Assembly: GCF_030269925.1 (NCBI RefSeq)
Contig: NC_085117.1
Coordinates: 3,224,001 to 3,288,000, forward strand
Direction of reading: 5' to 3'
DNA from: Bombyx mori
Taxonomy: Eukaryota; Arthropoda; Insecta; Lepidoptera; Bombycidae
DNA length: 64,000 nt
The position numbers and the translations under genes were made by a program. Under the pieces are notes generated by a model. It worked only from the letters and a program-made list of their open reading frames with translations. It ran no database searches and had not been told where the DNA came from. Below are positions 34,546-45,125 of the stretch, piece after piece (the stretch's first letter is position 1; each line of letters opens with the position of its first letter).

Positions 34546-34857
34546 AAAAAAGATCCCGACGACGGAGTAATGAACGATCGCTGAAGCAGTAGACATGTCG
34601 TTTGGGTTCCTCCCGATCCACCCTAGTCCCCAGGATCGGGTATGTGGTTTCCGGCCGCCACGGTTAGAGGGTCATCGTGTCGCGCCGTCTTTGCGAAATG
34701 GCGTGCTGACGCAGTTTCCAAATACTTCGCAAATTTAGAATTGAAGTGGTTTGAAATTTTTAGGAGAACTAGTGGTCCTTCAGTATTCGAAATTCGACCA
34801 TAATTAATACCGAATATCGACCATAATACTTCAAAAGAATTTATAAAAAAGGAAAAT

Positions 34858-34952
34858 TGTTACCCGCCTGCGGGATTCGAACACCGGTGCATCGCTACAT
34901 ACGAATGCACCGGACTTCTTATCCTTTAGGCCGCGACGACTTCAAAGACTGC
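34858..34952 (-). mobile_element. Bm1 SINE head (tRNA-like) fragment
   Basis: ccgcctgcgggattcgaaca, then ggccgcgacgacttcaaag: the reverse Bm1 tRNA-related head alone. The anticodon arm is not tRNA-like enough for a working tRNA gene. Confidence 0.75.
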
Positions 34953-35135
34953 TGACGACTGCCTTAGTTAACCAATCATTTTAATGTTAAGGAAACAGTC
35001 AACTTTAACTAATCTTAGTTAAGTACATAAATTGCAGTGTTCCGCCAATATATGTATTCTTTTTTTTCTTAGTAGCATACTTCATTGCTGAAGGTCGTTT
35101 AATTTTTATTATATGTTTAGTTTTTATATTTATTA

Positions 35136-35566
35136 CTAGCGGCCCGCTCTGGTTCCGTTCGGGTATTTACCAAAACTTCAACGATGTTGCCGTTGTTTTA
35201 TTTTTAGAACACTTATTGCGGCATAACTATAATGGTAAGACATATTATTATGCTGCCGCGACACTTTTTCTAAATAATAATGTGTACTACAAAGTCGTAG
35301 TACATTATTTTATTCTATCATCGATAGTTTTCGCAGAGCACGCGATGTAAAGAATATTTTAGGTAATTTTTTTACACATTGGGTTACTTTATAGAAGTTT
35401 TAGTAAGGATCCCTAATTTTTTCAAAAAAGATTATAGCCTATGTCACTCGGGAGTAGTATAGCTTCCAAACAGTGAAAGAATTTTTTAAATCGGTTCAGT
35501 AGTTTCGGAGCCTATTCAATACAAACAAACAAACAAATCTTTCCTCTTTATGATATTAAGTATAGA
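35136..35566 (-). mobile_element. Non-autonomous Helitron
   Basis: Reading in reverse: A|TCTATACT...ends gagcgggccgCTAG|T. Same family as 55872-56317; the central part (aaacagtgaaagaatttttt) is shared. Confidence 0.7.
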
Positions 35567-35799
35567 TTATGATATTATTAGTATAATTCTTTATTTAGCT
35601 TCAGTAAACTGCGACCGACATCAATGTCACATGCATACGTATTTATGTATACTGTTGTACAAAAGCGTATCGCATTCAAATGTGTATTACAATGTAAATA
35701 CAAACAGCAAATACAATGGAGTAATGACGCGACGCGCTTGTGGATGATATTAAAAACGTATCAGGTCGCGCGTATGACGCGTTTCTAGTATTTTCGATT

Positions 35800-36008
35800 T
35801 ATCTCTTCATTTTTTTCACTTCTTCACTTCTTCATTTCCTCATTTTTTCATTTCCTCTGTTCTTCATTACTTCATTTCCTCTGTTCTTTATTTCTTCATT
35901 TCCTCATTTCCTCTGTTCTTCATTTCCTCATTTCTTCATTTCCTCATTTCCTCATTTCTTCATTTCTTCATTTTTTTATTTCTTCATTTCTCTATTTCTT
36001 TATTTACT
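35800..36008. repeat. (TTCAT/TTCCTC)n low-complexity tract
   Basis: Imperfect pentamer/hexamer pyrimidine repeats (cttcatttcctcatttcttc). The open frame over it (Phe/Ser repeats) is not a gene. Confidence 0.9.
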
Positions 36009-36301
36009 AGTACCCACAAAGTGATCATCAATATAAAAGAAGAAGTACTTGACAAATGTCATCTCAATTGTGGATACGATCGGCAGTGCAATAGTTGTCG
36101 TCTTAAAAAGAAAAAATAATAAGTATAGTTGAATAAAAATACTATGAAACATTATTAATTAATTTGGAAATCCAGAATAATAATACATTTTCACTAAGTA
36201 ACAAAAATAAAAAAACACACACTTAACTAGAGAAAAAAAAATTAATATATAAATAAAACTTGATTACATTTGATTTGGTTATAAGTAATTTAACTTGTTT
36301 A

Positions 36302-36416
36302 ACGGTAGGCAGCGGCTTGACTCTGCCCCTGGCATTGCTAAAGTCCATGGGTGACGGTAACCACTCACCATCAGGTGGGCAGTATGCTCGTCTGCCTACA
36401 AATGGCATTAAAAAAA
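36302..36416 (+). mobile_element. BMC1-type LINE 3' end
   Basis: ggtaggcagcggcttgactc through ggcattaaaaaaaa; severely 5'-truncated. Confidence 0.75.
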
Positions 36417-36436
36417 AAGTTAAACAGAGCAGCATG

Positions 36437-36582
36437 CTTAGTGCGAATTTTTTAACATTCTCGATATCTTAGAGATTAACTCAAATTTGTATGCAGTTGG
36501 AACAGCGCCCCTAGCGGCAAACGTAGGCAAACGTTTGAGTTAACTTTTACGCTATCGAAAACGTTAAAAGACTCGCACTAAG
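36437..36582. mobile_element. Palindromic MITE (cttagtgcgag family)
   Basis: Left arm cttagtgcgaattttttaac, right arm cgttaaaagactcgcactaa; interior agcgcccctagcggcaaac. Right terminus is 19 bp before the ORP exon 4. Confidence 0.75.
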
Positions 36583-36601
36583 AATACTGTTCGCTTCACA
36601 G

Positions 36602-36775
36602 TCCTCCGAGACCGCTGTAGGGGGCGTTTGTCGGCCGGCCAGCACGGCTCTCTCCAGGAAGGAGAGCTACAAGGCCCAGAGGCAGAACTATCGTCGTGAA
36701 AAGAAGAGAGCCGCCTCAGCTTTGTTGCACTCCATCGAGGATCCATCGGTCGTGGTCCTGGCTGATTGGCTAAAG
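36602..36775 (+). CDS. ORP8: ORP5/8-like protein, exon 4: start of PH domain
   Basis: Acceptor gcttcacag. Encodes LSRKESYKAQRQNYRREKKR followed by AASALLHSIEDPSVVVLADWLK. The KKESLK-QKKNYR-EKKRA...DPSV-V-ADWLK pattern is the conserved lead into the PH domain of ORP5/ORP8. The next exon opens with VRGSLKSWTKLWCVLKPG, so the junction must follow DWLK. The donor there is AAG|GCGAGT, a GC donor, not GT. PH domains of this subfamily bind phosphoinositides (PI4P, PI(4,5)P2) at the plasma membrane. Confidence 0.9.
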
Positions 36776-37074
36776 GCGAGTATATTGAAGTGCCACTATT
36801 ACAGATTCTTTTATCGTGTGAAGCTTTTTTAGTCAGTGAATCCATGCCGGGCGCAAGAAGACAAGAAGCTCAGAGCTTTTGCAATTGAGCTTCGGTTGGC
36901 TTTTCGAATGGCGCTCGGAAAACAGAGATCCGTTTTAAGGTGAATCGTATTGTTTTTGTACAATGACGTCACAATTCAAGAACTGTGTACGTACACGAGT
37001 TGAATTTACGTCTCGTAAGTGTTGTTGTTGGTTATAATGAGCACGTAATGTTTTTGTTTATGGCTGCTGACTGC

Positions 37075-37533
37075 TCACGGCTCAACTGGCGTGGAATGGT
37101 TACCGGAGCTCATAGACATTACTGGTGGTAGGATTTCTTGTGAGTCCACACGGGTAGGTACCAACCGCCCCGCCTATTTCTGCCGTGAAACAGTAATGCG
37201 TTTCGGCTTGAAGGGTGGGGCAGCCGTTGTAACTATAGACCTTAGAAATTATATCTCAAGGTGTGTGGCGCATTTTTCGTTGTAGATGTCTATGGGGTCC
37301 AGTATCCACTTAACACCAGGTGGGCTGTGAGCTCACCCCCACATCTAGGCAATAAAAAAAAACTACAACGTAAATGCCGATATCCACCTCGAGAGATGAG
37401 TTATAAGGTGTCCGTTTTAACAGTGCAACGGCTGCCTCGCCCTTCAAACTGACAAGTATTACTGCTTCACGGCAGAAACAGGCAGGGCGGTGGTACCTAC
37501 CCGTGTGGACTCACAAGAAATCCTACCGTTAAG
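37075..37533 (-). mobile_element. Old Bm1 SINE split by a younger insertion
   Basis: Two pieces of one reverse Bm1, 37075-37117 and 37362-37533, are interrupted after catagacat. The second piece resumes with ctacaacgtaaatgccga, exactly the continuing Bm1 sequence. It ends 22 bp before ORP exon 5. Confidence 0.85.
37118..37361 (+). mobile_element. Bm1 SINE nested in an older Bm1
   Basis: Forward Bm1 from tactggtggtaggatttctt to ctaggcaataaaaaaaaac, inserted in opposite orientation into the copy described at 37075-37533. Confidence 0.85.
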
Positions 37534-37555
37534 TAATGACAGATATTTTCGACAG

Positions 37556-37642
37556 GTACGAGGCTCGCTCAAATCTTGGACCAAACTATGGTGCGTTCTG
37601 AAGCCGGGTCTGCTCTTGCTGTATAAGAGCCCGAAGGCGAAG
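37556..37642 (+). CDS. ORP8: ORP5/8-like protein, exon 5: PH domain
   Basis: Acceptor ttcgacag, donor AAG|GTAATG, 29 codons in phase 0. Encodes VRGSLKSWTKLWCVLKPGLL plus LLYKSPKAK, the first beta-strands of the PH domain including the conserved Trp-Thr-Lys-Leu-Trp. Confidence 0.9.
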
Positions 37643-38066
37643 GTAATGTGGTATTTGTTTTAATGCTTTTGATTGAGGTTTTCGTGGGTGCCAAGGTACG
37701 AAGAGTTTGAAGTCTCAGTTCTGTTGTGTGGAGGCCGTCCCATCTTCCGCGAACGCTGTTCAAATAAACCGGATGTGGGTACCTTTCTTTTTTTGGGTCG
37801 AGGGCTAAGCTTCCACTAGGTCCCCTCGCATAGAGGGCGCGCGGGGTATGCGGGACTGGTCCGCTGATGAGTCACGTCATGTATAGTACTCGCCAATCTT
37901 TATGGCCGCTCTGAATGTAGCCGTCGGTACGAACTTGCGCACGGTACAGTCGTGTGGACATTTCATGACCAAGTTTTTTTTTGTAATCAATAACGATAGC
38001 AACAAGAAACAACTGTTTGGCCCAAGGTTAAGTTTTCATCTGCAATGTGGCCAGACTATAAAAATA

Positions 38067-38080
38067 TTTGCCCACCCCTG
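38067..38080 (-). mobile_element. hAT-like terminal repeat
   Basis: tttgcccacccctg is the reverse of CAGGGGTGGGCAAA, a common hAT terminus. The element would extend left; no transposase seen. Ends 29 bp before ORP exon 6. Confidence 0.4.
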
Positions 38081-38109
38081 ACTTAGTTCTATTAATTTTC
38101 GTTTCGCAG

Positions 38110-38254
38110 AGCAGTCACTGGGTGGGGACGGTGTTGCTGACTTCGTGTCAGGTGATCGAACGGCCAAGCAAAAAGGACGGCTTCTGCTTTAAGCTCTATC
38201 ATCCGCTGGAGCAGAGTATCTGGGCGCCGAGGGGGCCTCATAATGAGACTATAG
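38110..38254 (+). CDS. ORP8: ORP5/8-like protein, exon 6: PH domain
   Basis: Acceptor gtttcgcag, donor G|GTGAGT. Encodes SSHWVGTVLLTSCQVIERPS, then KKDGFCFKLYHPLEQSIWAP. The ERPSKKDGFCFKL-HPLEQSIWA run is almost residue-for-residue that of vertebrate ORP8 as recalled, so the assignment is firm. Ends with one base of a Gly codon. Confidence 0.95.
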
Positions 38255-38528
38255 GTGAGTGTGGCAACACCTGTCACGTGGGGTGTGACGAATATGGGGT
38301 TCGCGTTAATAAAACGCCACTGAGGCGTGGACCCTCCATGTAGGGTCATGAAGGGTGGGAGGGGAGGTAGGGAGGAGGGTGGCCTCGTCGTGTCTTGATG
38401 TCCGTGACCGCTTAACACCGGAGAGGCTGTGAGTCCGTCTGCTAATCTAAAGCAATTGGCTGAGTGCTAAAATATCTAAAATATATTAATTCTAATAGAA
38501 AACTATATTCGTAAATATATATTTTTTT

Positions 38529-38757
38529 ACTGGTGGTAAGACGTCTTGTGAGTGTGCACGTGTAGGTACCACCGCCCTGCCTATTTCTGCCATGAAGGGG
38601 TGAAGCAGTCGTTGTACTGTAAAAACTGAGAGCTTAGAACTCGTGTCTCAAGATTGGTGGCGACGTTTACGTTGTAGATGTCCATGGGCTCCGGTAACCA
38701 CTTAACGTTAAGTGGGCAGTGAGCTCGTCCACTCATATAAGCAATAAACAAAAAATA
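38529..38757 (+). mobile_element. Bm1 SINE, 5'-truncated and diverged
   Basis: Forward Bm1 from actggtggtaagacgtcttg to tataagcaataaacaaaaa, between ORP exons 6 and 7. Confidence 0.85.
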
Positions 38758-38853
38758 CGCATTAATACTGACCCAGCAATGTAAAGCACGCCGCGTTATA
38801 AGGTGTCGTGGGTCGTTGACCTCTGACCGAGATGGTCCATGTTGTATCGACAG

Positions 38854-38974
38854 GTGCGGTGATCCAGCCATTGCCGACTGCCCACCTGATCTTCCGGGCC
38901 CCGTCCCAGGCCGCGGGACATTGCTGGCTGGATGGACTGGAATTGGCATTGAGATGCAGCAATGCTATGCTAAG
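38854..38974 (+). CDS. ORP8: ORP5/8-like protein, exon 7: end of PH domain
   Basis: Acceptor tatcgacag, donor AAG|GTAGAT. Completes Gly and encodes AVIQPLPTAHLIFRAPSQAA, then GHCWLDGLELALRCSNAML: the last strand and C-terminal helix of the PH domain (W-D-LELA is the usual helix). Ends with two bases of an Arg codon. Confidence 0.9.
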
Positions 38975-39154
38975 GTAGATGCGGTTTCATTGCTGTTTTT
39001 TTCTTTCGGAGATGATCCCATGATCTTGATCTGGTTTTTTTTCCTACCTATGCTAATGGCCTTGAGAGGCTATTTCATTTTTATTTTTGTTACGGAATTT
39101 CTTGTTTCGGTCGCCGCGCTCAAAGCCTCGATAAACTATGCAATGGCTCAATTT

Positions 39155-39612
39155 TTTTTCTATTGCTTAGTTGGGTGGACGAGCTCACGGCCCACCTGAT
39201 GTTAAGTGGTTACCGGAGCCCATAGACATCTACAGCGTAAATGCCACTACCCACCTTGAGATATGAGTTCAAATGTCTCAGTATAGTTACAACGGCTGCT
39301 CCACCCTTCAAACCGAAACGCATTACTGCTTCACGGTAGAAATAAGCAGGGTGGTGGTACCTATCCGTGCGGACTCACAAGAGATCCTACCAGTACCTAT
39401 CAGTAATTACGCAAATTATAATTTTGCGGATATTGATTTTGATTACACGATGTTTTATTCCTTTACCGTGGAAAACAATCGTGAACATTTGTTAAGTACA
39501 TATTTCATTAGAAAAATTGGTACTCATCTGCGGGATTCGAACACCGATGCATCGTTCGATACGAATACACCGGACGTCTTATCCTTTAGGCCGCGACGAC
39601 TTCAAAGTTTCG
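39155..39612 (-). mobile_element. Full-length Bm1 SINE
   Basis: Tail (gcttagttgggtggacgagc), core, ttacgcaaattataattttg linker and tRNA-like head (gtcttatcctttaggccgcg). Just before it, 39078-39145 carries a short repeat also present at 62815-62890 (gttacggaatttcttg, then cggtcgccgcg). Confidence 0.9.
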
Positions 39613-39736
39613 TCTAAGCGCGAACAGATGGCGTTAAATTCGTATTAGTAGTTTCATATAGTTGCCAATAGATGGCGTTAATCGTTGCTCTGCTTTGAGA
39701 GCCAATAGATGGCGTTACTCGTTGCTCTGCTTTTAG

Positions 39737-39837
39737 ATGCTCTCGCTCGCGCCCAGAGGAAACTGTCGCATCCGAAGCCCCGGCCACCAGAACGAACATC
39801 TCCCACGAGGAACTCGAGAAACATTTCAACGAACATG
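39737..39837 (+). CDS. ORP8: ORP5/8-like protein, exon 8: linker after PH
   Basis: Acceptor ctgcttttag, donor G|GTGAGT. Encodes a Ser/Pro/Thr-rich linker ending TNISHEELEKHFNEH; the ISHEELEKHF block is conserved after the PH domain in ORP5/8. Ends in phase 1 and can join the exon at 60043 to give His-Ala-Gly. A run of 20 G lies 42 bp after the donor. Confidence 0.85.
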
Positions 39838-39878
39838 GTGAGTCTTCTGGTCTGGGTCCAGATAGTATTCCTATTAAT

Positions 39879-39898
39879 GGGGGGGGGGGGGGGGGGGG
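39879..39898 (+). repeat. G20 homopolymer
   Basis: Twenty consecutive G (one A-flanked run) 42 bp after the ORP exon 8 donor; G-quadruplex-capable in the transcript. Confidence 0.95.
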
Positions 39899-40309
39899 AG
39901 AAGAGATAGAGAGCGTACTCACGATTGTGGGTAGATGTGTATTTGGCTTAAGTGACATTTTTGCAATTTACACGGAAACGATATCACACCAAAAAATCTT
40001 CTTCAGTAATTTGAATGGAGTAAACTTGATTGAAGTTCAATTAAAAACATCGTATTGTTGAAGCTACAATAAAACGGATTCTTAATTATAGAGATAATTT
40101 AGTATCACGTATTAAGCGAAATGTCGCTTAAACCAAATATCTTTTCACCCCTCGATTTATTGCCTGTGTGAAAAAAAAACAGATTTTTATAGTTTAATTT
40201 AAAAAAAAAAATTAGTTATTTTTTTAACGGGTGATGTGGGTAGATATAATATATAGGTATATTGCCTTTATCTGAAGAAAAAAAAATGATAATTTTAATA
40301 TGGTGCAGC

Positions 40310-40592
40310 CGGTGTTAAGTGATCGCCGGAGTCCATAGACATCAATGGCGCGAACGCCACTGCCATATTCAAATTCAAACTCTACTTATTAATGGGTTAG
40401 TAGTCATTAGACAAATTTTGCACCATTGATTTTTAATAACACGATTTTATTATCATAATCGTGGGACATTCGTGAATACCAGTGGAGTTCTTGTTTAATT
40501 AGAAAAAAATAGTATCTGCCTGCGGAATTCGAACCGCGGTCGGCTTGCATGATACGAATGCACGGGCCGTCTTATCCTTTAGGCCACGATGA
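40310..40592 (-). mobile_element. Diverged tRNA-derived SINE
   Basis: Bm1-like tail words (gtgttaagtgatcgccgga) and a tRNA-like head (cttatcctttaggccacgat) with an unrelated middle; older than the other copies. It ends about 210 bp upstream of the alternative ORP start at 40806. Confidence 0.6.
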
Positions 40593-40805
40593 TTTATAAT
40601 TTTATTTTATGTTTTAATGTGTTTTTTTTATTTATTTTATTTATCTGCACGTTTGTCTTTGACGCTACTGTATTTTTTAAATACGCTAAAATATACATAC
40701 CTATATTTTTTTATGTATTTTTTTATTTCTATCGATTGCCATATATCATTTGTGATGTCATGTCATTTTGTAAATTGTTAAAAATTTAATTCGAAAGCTT
40801 CTAAA

Positions 40806-41482
40806 ATGGCGGCTCTGTCCTCGTGCGCGTCGCCGCTAATGTCAACGTCAGATTATTCTGTCAAAAGTGACAACTCGAATAAAAAATCGATTTCGAAATG
40901 GACGAAATTCGTGGAATCGATCGAGAACGTTCGCAACAACGAATCGAGCGATACCGATAACGAGAAACGAGACACGGGCTTATTAGATTTCATTTGGAAG
41001 AGAGAAACGGACTTACGAGGCGACGCTCCGTCTACATCGTCTATTAAGACGACACGAAAATCGACTAAAAAACTCGGCGTCACCAGTAAAAGCTTAGCAT
41101 CGAGTCCGTATAGATTGGAAGCGTTAAAAAAATCGCCTATATTAAAATGTTTCGATATAACGAAATCGAATAGCGGTAGGGACGTGAAAATGTCGCCTTC
41201 GCTCGACGACGGTCTGCTGAAGCTTGTGACGTCATCGAGGAAAAGGCGCAGCTCGACGCCCGGTAACATGCTAAGGCTGAACAGGAGTCCCGTATTCCGA
41301 AGGTCCGGCGCGAGGACCGATTCGGAGAACGAGGACGTTCCAAAGAAACTATTGTCTGATAAACGCTCCGAGATCCTCTGTGATACTCCGGACAATATCC
41401 TGATAACGCGTACAGCGCCATCTGTCGAGAGATTCGCGAGATGTTGCTCTTCGACTTCTGACGATGAATTCCAAAGGAATGG
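40806..41482 (+). CDS. Alternative N-terminal exon a of the ORP gene (no PH domain)
   Basis: ATG in a favourable context (aaaATGG) with an in-frame TAA 27 bp upstream and no acceptor between, so a genuine start. 225 codons, then donor GG|GTACGA. The protein is Ser/Thr/Lys/Arg-rich and probably disordered: an early WTKFVESIENVRN helix-like stretch, then many Ser-Pro sites (SLASSPYR, KSPILKCFD, SRKRRSSTPG, LNRSPVFRRSG) typical of phosphorylated regions. No known domain recognised. It joins the exon at 41681 in frame (Gly). Lies inside the ORP intron on the same strand. Best reading: alternative promoter and N-terminus; a nested independent gene is possible but no terminal exon with a stop was found. 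Confidence 0.7.
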
Positions 41483-41680
41483 GTACGATTTTTTATTTTT
41501 TTATTTGGATCTTTTAATGGCGCGTCGGGTGTTCCCGCACGGGTTGCTACCCCAATTTTGCTTAATTATTCGGTTCCATGAGTCTACGCAACGAAAACGA
41601 TATCAGAAACGATTCAATCACGTACAAGATAATCGAATGTTAAATCGATTTAATAAATAAAAAAATCGATTAAATTTTAG

Positions 41681-41838
41681 CGACGACGTGTCTCGTTTCA
41701 ATTCGACTCCCGAAAAATATTCGCTGATCGATTACGTGAATTCGCCGTCGGCGAATCTCGAGATGGTCACGAATGAGAAACGCTACGACCGTCTGATAGC
41801 GCAAAACGTTTACGTAGCCGGCAAGATCGTGAACACCG
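41681..41838 (+). CDS. Alternative N-terminal exon b of the ORP gene (no PH domain)
   Basis: Acceptor aaattttag, donor CCG|GTGAGA. The first base completes Gly from exon a; then DDVSRFNSTPEKYSLIDYVN and later EKRYDRLIAQNVYVAGKIVN. Ends in phase 1, identical to the PH-containing form, so it can splice directly to the shared exon at 60043. No recognised domain. Confidence 0.7.
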
Positions 41839-43390
41839 GTGAGAATGAGCATTTTTGTAATACATTGCGGGCTGTGAAAAGTACTTTTTATTGGAGCTAC
41901 GACGTCCTGTTTGACTTTAAAATAACTAGCCTTATCGACCGAACGTAAATGATAACTTGTCGTCGGCAAGCTACAACGAACCCGCAATGTATCAGTTTTG
42001 TTATGCATTGCGCGCCTTAATTTTCGGTACACGGCTAGTTCACAGCTACTGTTTGATATCTGAGTCACAGATATCAAATTTGATATCACAGTTTTAACGC
42101 TAGTGTGTCTAGTAGATGTCGAAGGTATTAAATAGACGTAAGCTAATTATTTTGCGCCAGTGATGGGTTCTATACTTTATTTTAAGTTACGGACGATCTC
42201 ATAAACCTAATGTGCTACTCTATTGTGGCGGGTAGCCATCATAGAACACAAGATATTTGACAGATGCCTGAATCTCGCTTACGACATTTTCAAGGTAAGC
42301 TTACATATATACAAGTTCGGAAGAACAACATTCGGACCGTCGGTCTGACGAGCAATTTCAGCCCCTCGGTGGAAGATCTTCCCTCCGTCGTTAAATCTTC
42401 ACTACCGTAAATTTCCATGCTCGGTCGTAAGCAGACATCTGTAATCGAGCGAGATATAATGATAGGTTTTGCTAAATTGTAACTCCAAGTTATCTATACA
42501 AATATGACGAATAGACGCTGGTTCCATGGTGTTTTTAGAATGATGACGTCAGCGTCGCTGACGCCGTTCTCTTCATCATTATCATTTTCTTCCATAGTGA
42601 CAGTAATTAAGACTCAATTTTCGAATGAATTCCATTTATTGACTTTCAAGTGTACAGCGATAACAGCAGAGAGCTCCGCCTCGGTCGGCTGCTCGAGTCG
42701 AAATATTTTTGCGACAATAGTCTCGTATTTATAGCAGAAAGTTGGGGTAACTTAGTCATGAATTCTCTTGAATACCGTCTCAAACAGTTATTGACATGCG
42801 TAACATTAATTAAACAGTTAAAGCTAACTACTTTTTAGTTAACTAAATAGTGACGTTGCGCCGACAAATAAATAAAATTGAACTGTCTGTTTTTAATATC
42901 AAAATAACCGCTTTTCACTACATGCATATGAATGTAATACAATATGAATAACAAAATAATATTTTTTACACTTTTTTGTCTGTCTGTCTGTTTGTTTGTT
43001 CCGGCTAATCTCTGGAACGGCCGGACCGATTTTAACGGTACTTTAACTGACAGATGGCTGATTTAATAAAAAGTAACTTAGGCAACGTTCTATTTTAGAA
43101 AAACTAATTAAATAAAATTGTGTTTTTTTTTAATTTCACGCGGACTTAGTCGCCTGCACGGATAGTTAACAAATGAAATTGACGTAAAATGAAGTCATGG
43201 TAAATCTAAATATTGTTAATAGTATACCTACATCGCAAGATAAGTGCTGTATCTGTTTTAAGGTTTTTTCTAGATAAAACGGTTTTCTGGAAGAGATCGC
43301 TTTTAGCGATAAGACCGCCTATATTTCAAATATTCCTGCTGTTGACTGTTTTTGAATGTTAGTCGTATTTTGCAGTGCAATAAACTACAT
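41839..43390. other. ORP intron, no exon seen
   Basis: No exon recognised. 42975-43165 (tgtctgtctgtctgtttgtt, then ggaacggccggaccgatttt) is an interspersed-repeat fragment with a match near 49200-49270. Confidence 0.4.
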
Positions 43391-43393
43391 TAT

Positions 43394-43616
43394 CTCTCTC
43401 TCTTTCTCTCCCTCTCTCTCTTTCTCTCCCTCTCTCTCTTTCTCTCCCTCTCTCTCTTTCTCTCCCTCTTTCGTTCTCTCCCTCTCTCTCTTTCACTCCC
43501 TCTCTCTCTCCCTCTCTCTCTCTCTCTCTCCCTCTCTCTCTCTCTCTCTCCCTCTCTCTCTCTCCCTCTCTCTCTCTTTCTCTCCCTCTCTCTCTCCCTC
43601 CCTCTCTCTCTCTCAT
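43394..43616. repeat. (TC)n / TCTCCC low-complexity tract
   Basis: About 220 bp of nearly pure pyrimidine with periodic ccctctctctctttctctcc units; strong strand asymmetry. All open frames here are repeat artefacts. Confidence 0.95.
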
Positions 43617-43978
43617 TCATGTCTAAGAGACCGCATGATGTGACTGAAAAAGCTCAAAACACGTTCTCGGCAGAAGTCAGAGAGACCTTTCTGGATGTCT
43701 AGCTCTATTAAAATGGGACTCGTTAATTCTCATAAATTTCTAAAATTTCCCCGAAAAAATCCTTTGATCTATTCACGATTTAAATTTAGTGTGCGCGTGT
43801 GCAATAAACTGCACTTTTTTTCGTGGGTTCTTAGTAAATTCTGTCAACGCTTTTATCAGCTCTGATAAGATTAACACGTCGGATAACAGAATATCGGCGA
43901 TAAGAGACGCCTAAATGGCTTGTTCAAGTATTCAGATTACAAACACGAATTCGCATGTATATGTGTACGTATTAGAAA

Positions 43979-44085
43979 TCGTCGCGGCCTTAAGGATAAG
44001 ACGGTCGGTGCGCACGTATCGAGCGATGCGATTGGGTCTAGGTTCGAATACCGCAGGCGGGTACCGATTTTTTTTAAGTGAAACT
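43979..44085 (+). mobile_element. Bm1 SINE head (tRNA-like)
   Basis: gtcgcggccttaaggataag, then ggttcgaataccgcaggcgg: forward Bm1 head only. Confidence 0.7.
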
Positions 44086-44545
44086 TCTAATGAAACTTCC
44101 AAGATGGTTGCATTAAACGTTCCAACGCTCCTGGGGAGGGGGAATAGAAGGAGACAGAGCGAGAGTGAATGAGTGGCACTCGAACGCATGCGCGTGGTAT
44201 ACCTGTTACAGGCCAGCGCGAGCGTTAGCAACGAGTAGCCCCCAATATTTTAATGAAGTATTTAAAAAAATATTAATCTATGTGTTTTTCTTTCTATAAT
44301 TTAAAATATATATAATATATGTATATGTTGAAGATGTCGCATCTCTTAAACACAGCATCACCTATTACTAGATCATTCACTCTAGGCGTAGCTGGAATAG
44401 CCTCTTAGGCTATCGGCGAATAGATATAGGAAAAAAATAAGTCTTTCACGCATAAACTACTGAATGGATTATGATGAAACTTACAATAATATAGCTGACA
44501 TATCAGAATAACACATGGGATAATACATAATAATGTACAAAGATA

Positions 44546-44913
44546 TCTATATATTAATACCTGTAGCAAAAGCTTTGTATCCCTTTTTACGAAAATTGCG
44601 CGGACGGAGGAGTATGAAATTTTTCACACTTACAGAGAATATAGAGAAGTAATGCAGAATGTTAATTTTTTTTTAATTATACATAAAAGATACATTAATT
44701 CAATAAAAAAACATTACACACACTACTATGTATTCGACACACACACACGCATGCATACTATTTGTTTATTGTCAAACTTTTCTTGTTGCTCGTAGTCTGG
44801 TCAAATTGAGAATAGATCAATTAAGGTTTGTCTTTATTAAAAGTTTCAAGTAAGTAGGTAAAAAAACAATAATAAATAACAGTTACCGAAGCGAAGCGAG
44901 GCCGGGTCGCTAG
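44546..44913 (+). mobile_element. Non-autonomous Helitron
   Basis: A|TCTATATATTAATACC...gcgaggccgggtcgCTAG|T, with the shared gaaaattgcgcggacggagg block. Same family as 46244-46649, 55440-55864 and 57068-57468. Confidence 0.75.
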
Positions 44914-45007
44914 TAATAATAATAATAATTGAGGATATGAGTGGGTGAAGGGGATATGATACAATATGTTAATTTTGAAAAAAAACGGGCAACAAGCTGT
45001 TGTTACT

Positions 45008-45125
45008 TTTTTTTTTTATTGCCTTTGTAGGCAGACGGGCATAGGGCCCACCTGATGGTGAGTGGTTACCGTCGCACATGGACTTCAGCAATGCCAGGGG
45101 CAGAGCCAAGCCGCTGCCTACCGCA
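45008..45125 (-). mobile_element. BMC1-type LINE 3' end
   Basis: tttttattgcctttgtaggc through gccaagccgctgcctaccgc, reverse orientation. Confidence 0.75.

Noticed and set aside
34858..34952. tRNA gene
   Set aside because: It is the tRNA-derived head of Bm1; the same head is attached to Bm1 bodies at 26640 and 39155 and lacks a proper cloverleaf.
41670..42089. 139-codon - strand open frame opposite the alternative ORP exon b
   Set aside because: Antisense shadow without recognisable domain or splice support.
43352..43702. Long open frames of Ser-Leu or Arg-Glu repeats on both strands
   Set aside because: Translation of a (TC)n low-complexity tract; no start context, splice sites or non-repeat sequence.
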